NCBI GenBank assembly: GCA_951230915.1
Contig: OX579637.1
Span: 21,266,001 to 21,330,000 of the forward strand
DNA length: 64,000 nt
Origin: Antitrichia curtipendula
Taxonomy: Eukaryota; Streptophyta; Bryopsida; Hypnales; Leucodontaceae
Direction: 5' to 3'
Positions 40,301 through 53,681 of this stretch are shown piece by piece. The position numbers were made by a program, and so were the translations under genes. A model generated the notes under the pieces. That model was not told where the DNA came from. It searched no databases and saw only the letters and a program-made list of their open reading frames with translations. Numbering within the stretch: position 1 is the stretch's first letter; each line of letters begins with the position of its first letter.

Positions 40301-43180
40301 ATTACGTGCATGAAATATTAAGAGGATCCGTCATGCCCTATAGTTTAGGGATCCAAATTGAAATGTCATGGAATTTGTTGGCCAATTGACTAGTTCCAAA
40401 AAAATGTACAAGTTGTAAATAATCCCCACATGTAGAATCCATGTGGGGATTCCATTCTTGCCGCAATATGCTAATTTTATTACGTGCGTGAAATATTAAG
40501 TGGATCCGTCATGCCCTATAGTTTAGGGATCCAAATTCAAATGTCATGGAATTTGTTGGCCAATTGACTAGTTCCAAAAAGATGTACAAGTTGTAAATAA
40601 TCCCCACATGTAGAATCTATGTGGGGATTCCATTCTTGCCGCAATACGCTAATTTTATTACGTGCATGAAATATTAAGAGGATCCGTCATGCCCTGTAGT
40701 TTGGGGATCCAAATTGAAATGTCATGGAATTTGTCGGCCAATTAACTAGTTCCAAAAAAATGTACAAGTTGTAAATAATCCCCACATGTAGAATCTATGT
40801 GCGGATTCCATTCTTGCCGCAATACGCTAATTTTATTACGTGCATGAAATATTAAGAGGATCCGTCATGCCCTGTAGTTTGGGGATCCAAATTGAAATGT
40901 CATGGAATTTGTCGGCCAATTGACTAGTTCCAAAAAAATGTACAAGTTGTAAATAATCCCCACATGTAGAATCTATGTGCGGATTCCATTCTTGCCGCAA
41001 TACGCTAATTTTATTACGTGCATGAAATATTAAGAGGATCCGTCATGCCCTGTAGTTTGGGGATCCAAATTGAAATGTCATGGAATTTGTCGGCCAATTG
41101 ACTAGTTCCAAAAAAATGTACAAGTTGTAAATAATCCCCACATGTAGAATCCATGTGGGGATTCCATTCTTGCCGCAATACGCTAATTTTATTACGTGCA
41201 TGAAATATTAAGAGGATCCGTCATGCCCTGTAGTTTGGGGATCCAAATTGAAATGTCATGGAATTTGTCGGCCAATTGACTAGTTCCAAAAAAATGTACA
41301 AGTTGTAAATAATCCCCACATGTAGAATCTATGTGGGGATTCCATGCTTGCCGCAATATGCTAATTTTATTACGTGCATGAAATATTAAGAGGATCCGTC
41401 ATGCCCTATAGTTTAGGGATCCAAATTCAAATGTCATGGAATTTGTCGGCCAATTGACTAGTTCCAAAAAAATGTGCAAGTTGTAAATAATCCCCACATG
41501 TAGAATCCATGTGGGGATTCCATTCTTGCCGCAATATGCTAATTTTATTACGTGCGTGAAATATTAAATAGATCCGTCATGCCCTATAGTTTAGGGATCC
41601 AAATTGAAATGTCATGGAATTTGTTGGCCAATTGACTAGTTCCAAAAAAATGTACAAGTTGTAAATAATCCCCACATGTAGAATCCATGTGGGGATTCCA
41701 TTCTTGCCGCAATATGCTAATTTTATTACGTGCGTGAAATATAAAATAGATCCGTCATGCCCTATAGTTTAGGGATCCAAATTGAAATGTCATGGAATTT
41801 GTTGGCCAATTGACTAGTTCCAAAAAAATGTACAAGTTGTAAATAATCCCCACATGTAGAATCTATGTGGGGATTCCATTCTTGCCGCAATACGCTAATT
41901 TTATTACGTGCATGAAATATTAAGAGGATCCCTCATGCCCGGTAGTTTGGGGATCCAAATTGAAATGTCATGGAATTTGTCGGCCAATTGACTAGTTCCA
42001 AAAAAATGTACAAGTTGTAAATAATCCCCACATGTAGAATCCATGTGGGGATTCCATTCTTGCCGCAATATGCTAATTTTATTACGTGCGTGAAATATTA
42101 AGAGGATCCGTCATGCCCTGTAGTTTGGGGATCCAAATTGAAATGTCATGGAATTTGTCGGCCAATTGACTAGTTCCAAAAAAATGTACAAGTTGTAAAT
42201 AATCCCCACATGTAGAATCCATGTGGGGATTCCATTCTTGCCGCAATATGCTAATTTTATTACGTGCGTGAAATATTAAGTGGATCCGTCATGCCCTATA
42301 GTTTGGGGATCCATATTCAAATGTCATGGAATTTGTTGGCCAATTGACTAGTTCCAAAAAAATGTACAAGTTGTAAATAATCCCCACATGTAGAATCTAT
42401 GTGGGGATTCCATTCTTGCCGCAATACGCTAATTTTATTACGTGCATGAAATATTAAGAGGATCCGTCATGCCCTGTAGTTTCGAGATCCAAATTGAAAT
42501 GTCATGGAATTTGTCGGCCAATTGACTAGTTCCAAAAAAATGTACAAGTTGTAAATTATCCCCACATGTAGAATCTATGTGGGGATTCTATGCTTGCCGC
42601 AATATGCTAATTTTATTACGTGCATGAAATATTAAGAGGATCCGTCATGCCCTATAGTTTAGGGATCCAAATTCAAATGTCATGGAATTTGTTGGCCAAT
42701 TGACTAGTTCCAAAAAAATGTACAAGTTGTAAATAATCCCCACATGTAGAATCCATGTGGGGATTCCATTCTTGCCGCAATATGCTAATTTTATTACGTG
42801 CGTGAAATATTAAGTGGATCCGTCATGCCCTATAGTTTAGGGATCCAAATTGAAATGTCATGGAATTTGTTGGCCAATTGACTAGTTCCAAAAAAATGTA
42901 CAAGTTGTAAATAATCCCCACATGTAGAATCTATGTGGGGATTCCATTCTTGCCGCAATACGCTAATTTTATTACGTGCATGAAATATTAAGAGGATCCG
43001 TCATGCCCTGTAGTTTGGGGATCCAAATTGAAATGTCATGGAATTTGTCGGCCAATTGACTAGTTCCAAAAAAATGTACAAGTTGTAAATAATCCCCACA
43101 TGTAGAATCTATGTGCGGATTCCATTCTTGCCGCAATACGCTAATTTTATTACGTGCATGAAATATTAAGAGGATCCGTC
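37306..43180. repeat. 13-monomer higher-order repeat (2,314 bp), two units plus a partial third
   Basis: Three rare markers recur at exactly 2,314 bp. TTTCGAG is at 37,853, 40,167 and 42,481. ATCCATATTC is at about 37,681, 39,995 and 42,309. CTCATGCCCGG is at 39,616 and 41,930. Unit one is 37,306-39,619, unit two 39,620-41,933, and the third matches to roughly 43,200 before the marker order changes (the next TTTCGAG is only 9 monomers on, at 44,083). Small differences, such as ATATAAAATAG for ATATTAAATAG near 39,426, show the units are not strictly identical to the 1-5 kb copy. Confidence 0.88.
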
Positions 43181-46100
43181 ATGCCCTGTAGTTTGGGGAT
43201 CCAAATTGAAATGTCATGGAATTTGTCGGCCAATTGACTAGTTCCAAAAAAATGTACAAGTTGTAAATAATCCCCACATGTAGAATCCATGTGGGGATTC
43301 CATTCTTGCCGCAATATGCTAATTTTATTACGTGCGTGAAATATTAAGTGGATCCGTCATGCCCTATAGTTTAGGGATCCAAATTCAAATGTCATGGAAT
43401 TTGTTGGCCAATTGACTAGTTCCAAAAAAATGTACAAGTTGTAAATAATCCCCACATGTAGAATCTATGTGGGGATTCCATTCTTGCCGCAATACGCTAA
43501 TTTTATTACGTGCATGAAATATTAAGAGGATCCGTCATGCCCTGTAGTTTGGGGATCCAAATTGAAATGTCATGGAATTTGTCGGCCAATTGACTAGTTC
43601 CAAAAAAATGTACAAGTTGTAAATAATCCCCACATGTAGAATCTATGTGGGGATTCCATTCTTGCCGCAATATGCTAATTTTATTACGTGCGTGAAATAT
43701 TAAGAGGATCCGTCATGCCCTGTAGTTTGGGGATCCAAATTCAAATGTCATGGAATTTGTCGGCCAATTGACTAGTTCCAAAAAAATGTACAAGTTGTAA
43801 ATAATCCCCACATGTAGAATCCATGTGGGGATTCCATTCTTGCCGCAATATGCTAATTTTATTACGTGCGTGAAATATTAAGTGGATCCGTCATGCCCTA
43901 TAGTTTAGGGATCCAAATTCAAATGTCATGGAATTTGTTGGCCAATTGACTAGTTCCAAAAAAATGTACAAGTTGTAAATAATCCCCACATGTAGAATCT
44001 ATGTGGGGATTCCATTCTTGCCGCAATACGCTAATTTTATTACGTGCATGAAATATTAAGAGGATCCGTCATGCCCTGTAGTTTCGAGATCCAAATTGAA
44101 ATGTCATGGAATTTGTCGGCCAATTGACTAGTTCCAAAAAAATGTACAAGTTGTAAATTATCCCCACATGTAGAATCTATGTGGGGATTCTATGCTTGCC
44201 GCAATATGCTAATTTTATTACGTGCATGAAATATTAAGAGGATCCGTCATGCCCTATAGTTTAGGGATCCAAATTCAAATGTCATGGAATTTGTTGGCCA
44301 ATTGACTAGTTCCAAAAAAATGTACAAGTTGTAAATAATCCCCACATGTAGAATCTATGTGGGGATTCCATTCTTGCCGCAATACGCTAATTTTATTACG
44401 TGCATGAAATATTAAGAGGATCCGTCATGCCCTGTAGTTTGGGGATCCAAATTGAAATGTCATGGAATTTGTCGGCCAATTGACTAGTTCCAAAAAAATG
44501 TACAAGTTGTAAATAATCCCCACATGTAGAATCCATGTGGGGATTCCATTCTTGCCGCAATATGCTAATTTTATTACGTGCGTGAAATATTAAGTGGATC
44601 CGTCATGCCCTATAGTTTAGGGATCCAAATTGAAATGTCATGGAATTTGTTGGCCAATTGACTAGTTCCAAAAAAATGTACAAGTTGTAAATAATCCCCA
44701 CATGTAGAATCTATGTGGGGATTCCATTCTTGCCGCAATACGCTAATTTTATTACGTGCATGAAATATTAAGAGGATCCGTCATGCCCTGTAGTTTGGGG
44801 ATCCAAATTGAAATGTCATGGAATTTGTCGGCCAATTGACTAGTTCCAAAAAAATGTACAAGTTGTAAATAATCCCCACATGTAGAATCTATGTGGGGAT
44901 TCCATTCTTGCCGCAATACGCTAATTTTATTACGTGCATGAAATATTAAGAGGATCCGTCATGCCCTGTAGTTTGGGGATCCAAATTGAAATGTCATGGA
45001 ATTTGTCGGCCAATTGACTAGTTCCAAAAAAATGTACAAGTTGTAAATAATCCCCACATGTAGAATCCATGTGGGGATTCCATTCTTGCCGCAATATGCT
45101 AATTTTATTACGTGCGTGAAATATTAAGAGGATCCGTCATGCCCTGTAGTTTGGGGATCCAAATTGAAATGTCATGGAATTTGTCGGCCAATTGACTAGT
45201 TCCAAAAAAATGTACAAGTTGTAAATAATCCCCACATGTAGAATCTATGTGGGGATTCCATTCTTGCCGCAATACGCTAATTTTATTACGTGCATGAAAT
45301 ATTAAGAGGATCCGTCATGCCCTGTAGTTTGGGGATCCAAATTGAAATGTCATGGAATTTGTCGGCCAATTGACTAGTTCCAAAAAAATGTACAAGTTGT
45401 AAATAATCCCCACATGTAGAATCTATGTGGGGATTCCATTCTTGCCGCAATACGCTAATTTTATTACGTGCATGAAATATTAAGAGGATCCGTCATGCCC
45501 TGTAGTTTGGGGATCCAAATTGAAATGTCATGGAATTTGTCGGCCAATTGACTAGTTCCAAAAAAATGTACAAGTTGTAAATAATCCCCACATGTAGAAT
45601 CTATGTGGGGATTCCATTCTTGCCGCAATATGCTAATTTTATTACGTGCGTGAAATATTAAGAGGATCCGTCATGCCCTGTAGTTTGGGGATCCAAATTG
45701 AAATGTCATGGAATTTGTCGGCCAATTGACTAGTTCCAAAAAAATGTACAAGTTGTAAATAATCCCCACATGTAGAATCCATGTGGGGATTCCATTCTTG
45801 CCGCAATATGCTAATTTTATTACGTGCGTGAAATATTAAGTGGATCCGTCATGCCCTATAGTTTAGGGATCCAAATTGAAATGTCATGGAATTTGTTGGC
45901 CAATTGACTAGTTCCAAAAAAATGTACAAGTTGTAAATAATCCCCACATGTAGAATCTATGTGGGGATTCCATGCTTGCCGCAATATGCTAATTTTATTA
46001 CGTGCATGAAATATTAAGAGGATCCGTCATGCCCTATAGTTTAGGGATCCAAATTCAAATGTCATGGAATTTGTTGGCCAATTGACTAGTTCCAAAAAAA

Positions 46101-46205
46101 TGTGCAAGTTGTAAATAATCCCCACATGTAGAATCCATGTGGGGATTCCATTCTTGCCGCAATATGCTAATTTTATTACGTGCGTGAAATATTAAGTGGA
46201 TCCGT

Positions 46206-48163
46206 CATGCCCTATAGTTTAGGGATCCAAATTCAAATGTCATGGAATTTGTTGGCCAATTGACTAGTTCCAAAAAAATGTACAAGTTGTAAATAATCCC
46301 CACATGTAGAATCTATGTGGGGATTCCATTCTTGCCGCAATACGCTAATTTTATTACGTGCATGAAATATTAAGAGGATCCCTCATGCCCTGTAGTTTGG
46401 GGATCCAAATTGAAATGTCATGGAATTTGTCGGCCAATTGACTAGTTCCAAAAAAATGTACAAGTTGTAAATAATCCCCACATGTAGAATCTATGTGGGG
46501 ATTCCATTCTTGCCGCAATACGCTAATTTTATTACGTGCATGAAATATTAAGAGGATCCGTCATGCCTTATAGTTTAGGGATCCAAATTCAAATGTCATG
46601 GAATTTGTTGGCCAATTGACTAGTTCCAAAAAAATGTACAAGTTGTAAATAATCCCCACATGTAGAATCTATGTGGGGATTCCATTCTTGCCGCAATATG
46701 CTAATTTTATTACGTGCGTGAAATATTAAGTGGATCCGTCATGCCCTATAGTTTGGGGATCCAAATTCAAATGTCATGGAATTTGTCGGCCAATTGACTA
46801 GTTCCAAAAAAATGTACAAGTTGTAAATAATCCCCACATGTAGAATCTATGTGGGGATTCCATTCTTGCCGCAATACGCTAATTTTATTACGTGCATGAA
46901 ATATTAAGAGGATCCGTCATGCCCTGTAGTTTGGGGATCCAAATTGAAATGTCATGGAATTTGTCGGCCAATTGACTAGTTCCAAAAAAATGTACAAGTT
47001 GTAAATAATCCCCACATGTAGAATCCATGTGGGGATTCCATTCTTGCCGCAATATGCTAATTTTATTACGTGCGTGAAATATTAAGTGGATCCGTCATGC
47101 CCTATAGTTTAGGGATCCAAATTCAAATGTCATGGAATTTGTTGGCCAATTGACTAGTTCCAAAAAAATGTACAAGTTGTAAATAATCCCCACATGTAGA
47201 ATCTATGTGGGGATTCCATTCTTGCCGCAATATGCTAATTTTATTACGTGCGTGAAATATTAAGTGGATCCGTCATGCCCTATAGTTAAGGGATCCAAAT
47301 TCAAATGTCATGGAATTTGTTGGCCAATTGACTAGTTCCAAAAAAATGTACAAGTTGTAAATAATCCCCACATGTAGAATCTATGTGGGGATTCCATTCT
47401 TGCCGCAATATGCTAATTTTATTACGTGCGTGAAATATTAAGTGGATCCGTCATGCCCTATAGTTTAGGGATCCAAATTGAAATGTCATGGAATTTGTTG
47501 GCCAATTGACTAGTTCCAAAAAAATGTACAAGTTGTAAATAATCCCCACATGTAGAATCTATGTGGGGATTCCATTCTTGCCGCAATACGCTAATTTTAT
47601 TACGTGCATGAAATATTAAGAGGATCCGTCATGCCCTGTAGTTTGGGGATCCAAATTGAAATGTCATGGAATTTGTCGGCCAATTGACTAGTTCCAAAAA
47701 AATGTACAAGTTGTAAATAATCCCCACATGTAGAATCTATGTGGGGATTCCATTCTTGCCGCAATACGCTAATTTTATTACGTGCATGAAATATTAAGAG
47801 GATCCGTCATGCCCTGTAGTTTGGGGATCCAAATTGAAATGTCATGGAATTTGTCGGCCAATTGACTAGTTCCAAAAAAATGTACAAGTTGTAAATAATC
47901 CCCACATGTAGAATCTATGTGGGGATTCCATTCTTGCCGCAATATGCTAATTTTATTACGTGCGTGAAATATTAAGAGGATCCGTCATGCCCTGTAGTTT
48001 GGGGATCCAAATTCAAATGTCATGGAATTTGTCGGCCAATTGACTAGTTCCAAAAAAATGTACAAGTTGTAAATAATCCCCACATGTAGAATCTATGTGG
48101 GGATTCCATTCTTGCCGCAATATGCTAATTTTATTACGTGCGTGAAATATTAAGTGGATCCGT
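46206..48163. repeat. Upstream copy of the 50-53 kb HOR, 3,382 bp (19 monomers) away
   Basis: The same series of marker monomers precedes the tandem pair. CCCTCATGCCCTG is at 46,380, GCCTTATAG in the monomer at 46,562, and TAGTTAAGGG at 47,285, each 3,382 bp before its counterpart. A fourth occurrence of the TAGTTAAGGG monomer is at 55,651, 2,670 bp (15 monomers) after the third, preceded as usual by a class A monomer with C109 (55,284) and a class B monomer (55,462). Copies are thus spaced 19, 13 and 15 monomers apart. Confidence 0.78.
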
Positions 48164-49053
48164 CATGCCCTATAGTTTAGGGATCCAAATTGAAATGTCA
48201 TGGAATTTGTTGGCCAATTGACTAGTTCCAAAAAAATGTACAAGTTGTAAATAATCCCCACATGTAGAATCTATGTGGGGATTCCATTCTTGCCGCAATA
48301 CGCTAATTTTATTACGTGCATGAAATATTAAGAGGATCCGTCATGCCCTGTAGTTTGGGGATCCAAATTGAAATGTCATGGAATTTGTTGGCCAATTGAC
48401 TAGTTCCAAAAAAATGTACAAGTTGTAAATAATCCCCACATGTAGAATCTATGTGGGGATTCCATTCTTGCCGCAATACGCTAATTTTATTACGTGCATG
48501 AAATATTAAGAGGATCCGTCATGCCTTATAGTTTAGGGATCCAAATTCAAATGTCATGGAATTTGTTGGCCAATTGACTAGTTCCAAAAAAATGTACAAG
48601 TTGTAAATAATCCCCACATGTAGAATCTATGTGGGGATTCCATTCTTGCCGCAATATGCTAATTTTATTACGTGCGTGAAATATTAAGTGGATCCGTCAT
48701 GCCCTATAGTTTAGGGATCCAAATTGAAATGTCATGGAATTTGTTGGCCAATTGACTAGTTCCAAAAAAATGTACAAGTTGTAAATAATCCCCACATGTA
48801 GAATCTATGTGGGGATTCCATTCTTGCCGCAATACGCTAATTTTATTACGTGCATGAAATATTAAGAGGATCCGTCATGCCCTGTAGTTTGGGGATCCAA
48901 ATTGAAATGTCATGGAATTTGTCGGCCAATTGACTAGTTCCAAAAAAATGTACAAGTTGTAAATAATCCCCACATGTAGAATCTATGTGGGGATTCCATT
49001 CTTGCCGCAATACGCTAATTTTATTACGTGCATGAAATATTAAGAGGATCCGT

Positions 49054-52000
49054 CATGCCCTGTAGTTTGGGGATCCAAATTGAAATGTCATGGAATTTGT
49101 CGGCCAATTGACTAGTTCCAAAAAAATGTACAAGTTGTAAATAATCCCCACATGTAGAATCTATGTGGGGATTCCATTCTTGCCGCAATACGCTAATTTT
49201 ATTACGTGCATGAAATATTAAGAGGATCCGTCATGCCCTGTAGTTTGGGGATCCAAATTGAAATGTCATGGAATTTGTCGGCCAATTGACTAGTTCCAAA
49301 AAAATGTACAAGTTGTAAATAATCCCCACATGTAGAATCTATGTGGGGATTCCATTCTTGCCGCAATATGCTAATTTTATTACGTGCGTGAAATATTAAG
49401 AGGATCCGTCATGCCCTGTAGTTTGGGGATCCAAATTGAAATGTCATGGAATTTGTCGGCCAATTGACTAGTTCCAAAAAAATGTACAAGTTGTAAATAA
49501 TCCCCACATGTAGAATCCATGTGGGGATTCCATTCTTGCCGCAATATGCTAATTTTATTACGTGCGTGAAATATTAAGTGGATCCGTCATGCCCTATAGT
49601 TTAGGGATCCAAATTCAAATGTCATGGAATTTGTTGGCCAATTGACTAGTTCCAAAAAAATGTACAAGTTGTAAATAATCCCCACATGTAGAATCTATGT
49701 GGGGATTCCATTCTTGCCGCAATACGCTAATTTTATTACGTGCATGAAATATTAAGAGGATCCCTCATGCCCTGTAGTTTGGGGATCCAAATTGAAATGT
49801 CATGGAATTTGTCGGCCAATTGACTAGTTCCAAAAAAATGTACAAGTTGTAAATAATCCCCACATGTAGAATCTATGTGGGGATTCCATGCTTGCCGCAA
49901 TACGCTAATTTTATTACGTGCATGAAATATTAAGAGGATCCGTCATGCCTTATAGTTTAGGGATCCAAATTCAAATGTCATGGAATTTGTTGGCCAATTG
50001 ACTAGTTCCAAAAAAATGTACAAGTTGTAAATAATCCCCACATGTAGAATCTATGTGGGGATTCCATTCTTGCCGCAATATGCTAATTTTATTACGTGCG
50101 TGAAATATTAAGTGGATCCGTCATGCCCTATAGTTTAGGGATCCAAATTGAAATGTCATGGAATTTGTTGGCCAATTGACTAGTTCCAAAAAAATGTACA
50201 AGTTGTAAATAATCCCCACATGTAGAATCTATGTGGGGATTCCATTCTTGCCGCAATACGCTAATTTTATTACGTGCATGAAATATTAAGAGGATCCGTC
50301 ATGCCCTGTAGTTTGGGGATCCAAATTGAAATGTCATGGAATTTGTCGGCCAATTGACTAGTTCCAAAAAAATGTACAAGTTGTAAATAATCCCCACATG
50401 TAGAATCCATGTGGGGATTCCATTCTTGCCGCAATATGCTAATTTTATTACGTGCGTGAAATATTAAGTGGATCCGTCATGCCCTATAGTTTAGGGATCC
50501 AAATTCAAATGTCATGGAATTTGTTGGCCAATTGACTAGTTCCAAAAAAATGTACAAGTTGTAAATAATCCCCACATGTAGAATCTATGTGGGGATTCCA
50601 TTCTTGCCGCAATATGCTAATTTTATTACGTGCGTGAAATATTAAGTGGATCCGTCATGCCCTATAGTTAAGGGATCCAAATTCAAATGTCATGGAATTT
50701 GTTGGCCAATTGACTAGTTCCAAAAAAATGTACAAGTTGTAAATAATCCCCACATGTAGAATCTATGTGGGGATTCCATTCTTGCCGCAATATGCTAATT
50801 TTATTACGTGCGTGAAATATTAAGTGGATCCGTCATGCCCTATAGTTTAGGGATCCAAATTGAAATGTCATGGAATTTGTTGGCCAATTGACTAGTTCCA
50901 AAAAAATGTACAAGTTGTAAATAATCCCCACATGTAGAATCTATGTGGGGATTCCATTCTTGCCGCAATACGCTAATTTTATTACGTGCATGAAATATTA
51001 AGAGGATCCGTCATGCCCTGTAGTTTGGGGATCCAAATTGAAATGTCATGGAATTTGTCGGCCAATTGACTAGTTCCAAAAAAATGTACAAGTTGTAAAT
51101 AATCCCCACATGTAGAATCTATGTGGGGATTCCATTCTTGCCGCAATACGCTAATTTTATTACGTGCATGAAATATTAAGAGGATCCGTCATGCCCTGTA
51201 GTTTGGGGATCCAAATTGAAATGTCATGGAATTTGTCGGCCAATTGACTAGTTCCAAAAAAATGTACAAGTTGTAAATAATCCCCACATGTAGAATCTAT
51301 GTGGGGATTCCATTCTTGCCGCAATATGCTAATTTTATTACGTGCGTGAAATATTAAGAGGATCCGTCATGCCCTGTAGTTTGGGGATCCAAATTCAAAT
51401 GTCATGGAATTTGTCGGCCAATTGACTAGTTCCAAAAAAATGTACAAGTTGTAAATAATCCCCACATGTAGAATCTATGTGGGGATTCCATTCTTGCCGC
51501 AATACGCTAATTTTATTACGTGCATGAAATATTAAGAGGATCCGTCATGCCCTGTAGTTTGGGGATCCAAATTGAAATGTCATGGAATTTGTCGGCCAAT
51601 TGACTAGTTCCAAAAAAATGTACAAGTTGTAAATAATCCCCACATGTAGAATCTATGTGGGGATTCCATTCTTGCCGCAATATGCTAATTTTATTACGTG
51701 CGTGAAATATTAAGAGGATCCGTCATGCCCTGTAGTTTGGGGATCCAAATTGAAATGTCATGGAATTTGTCGGCCAATTGACTAGTTCCAAAAAAATGTA
51801 CAAGTTGTAAATAATCCCCACATGTAGAATCCATGTGGGGATTCCATTCTTGCCGCAATATGCTAATTTTATTACGTGCGTGAAATATTAAGTGGATCCG
51901 TCATGCCCTATAGTTTAGGGATCCAAATTCAAATGTCATGGAATTTGTTGGCCAATTGACTAGTTCCAAAAAAATGTACAAGTTGTAAATAATCCCCACA

Positions 52001-53681
52001 TGTAGAATCTATGTGGGGATTCCATTCTTGCCGCAATACGCTAATTTTATTACGTGCATGAAATATTAAGAGGATCCCTCATGCCCTGTAGTTTGGGGAT
52101 CCAAATTGAAATGTCATGGAATTTGTCGGCCAATTGACTAGTTCCAAAAAAATGTACAAGTTGTAAATAATCCCCACATGTAGAATCTATGTGGGGATTC
52201 CATGCTTGCCGCAATACGCTAATTTTATTACGTGCATGAAATATTAAGAGGATCCGTCATGCCTTATAGTTTAGGGATCCAAATTCAAATGTCATGGAAT
52301 TTGTTGGCCAATTGACTAGTTCCAAAAAAATGTACAAGTTGTAAATAATCCCCACATGTAGAATCTATGTGGGGATTCCATTCTTGCCGCAATATGCTAA
52401 TTTTATTACGTGCGTGAAATATTAAGTGGATCCGTCATGCCCTATAGTTTAGGGATCCAAATTGAAATGTCATGGAATTTGTTGGCCAATTGACTAGTTC
52501 CAAAAAAATGTACAAGTTGTAAATAATCCCCACATGTAGAATCTATGTGGGGATTCCATTCTTGCCGCAATACGCTAATTTTATTACGTGCATGAAATAT
52601 TAAGAGGATCCGTCATGCCCTGTAGTTTGGGGATCCAAATTGAAATGTCATGGAATTTGTCGGCCAATTGACTAGTTCCAAAAAAATGTACAAGTTGTAA
52701 ATAATCCCCACATGTAGAATCCATGTGGGGATTCCATTCTTGCCGCAATATGCTAATTTTATTACGTGCGTGAAATATTAAGTGGATCCGTCATGCCCTA
52801 TAGTTTAGGGATCCAAATTCAAATGTCATGGAATTTGTCGGCCAATTGACTAGTTCCAAAAAAATGTACAAGTTGTAAATAATCCCCACATGTAGAATCT
52901 ATGTGGGGATTCCATTCTTGCCGCAATATGCTAATTTTATTACGTGCGTGAAATATTAAGTGGATCCGTCATGCCCTATAGTTAAGGGATCCAAATTCAA
53001 ATGTCATGGAATTTGTTGGCCAATTGACTAGTTCCAAAAAAATGTACAAGTTGTAAATAATCCCCACATGTAGAATCTATGTGGGGATTCCATTCTTGCC
53101 GCAATATGCTAATTTTATTACGTGCGTGAAATATTAAGTGGATCCGTCATGCCCTATAGTTTAGGGATCCAAATTGAAATGTCATGGAATTTGTTGGCCA
53201 ATTGACTAGTTCCAAAAAAATGTACAAGTTGTAAATAATCCCCACATGTAGAATCTATGTGGGGATTCCATTCTTGCCGCAATACGCTAATTTTATTACG
53301 TGCATGAAATATTAAGAGGATCCGTCATGCCCTGTAGTTTGGGGATCCAAATTGAAATGTCATGGAATTTGTCGGCCAATTGACTAGTTCCAAAAAAATG
53401 TACAAGTTGTAAATAATCCCCACATGTAGAATCTATGTGGGGATTCCATTCTTGCCGCAATACGCTAATTTTATTACGTGCATGAAATATTAAGAGGATC
53501 CGTCATGCCCTGTAGTTTGGGGATCCAAATTGAAATGTCATGGAATTTGTCGGCCAATTGACTAGTTCCAAAAAAATGTACAAGTTGTAAATAATCCCCA
53601 CATGTAGAATCTATGTGGGGATTCCATTCTTGCCGCAATATGCTAATTTTATTACGTGCGTGAAATATTAAGAGGATCCGT
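49054..53681. repeat. Second 13-monomer HOR (2,314 bp), two tandem units
   Basis: Unit one is 49,054-51,367 and unit two 51,368-53,681. The markers are ATGCCTTATAG (monomers starting 49,944 and 52,258), TAGTTAAGGG (50,667 and 52,981) and GGATCCCTCATGCCCTG (49,762 and 52,076), each pair exactly 2,314 bp apart. A monomer-by-monomer comparison of the variable sites agrees at almost every position; one exception is C48 in the monomer at 52,792 against T48 at 50,478. The marker set differs from that of the 37-43 kb HOR although the period is the same. Confidence 0.88.
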
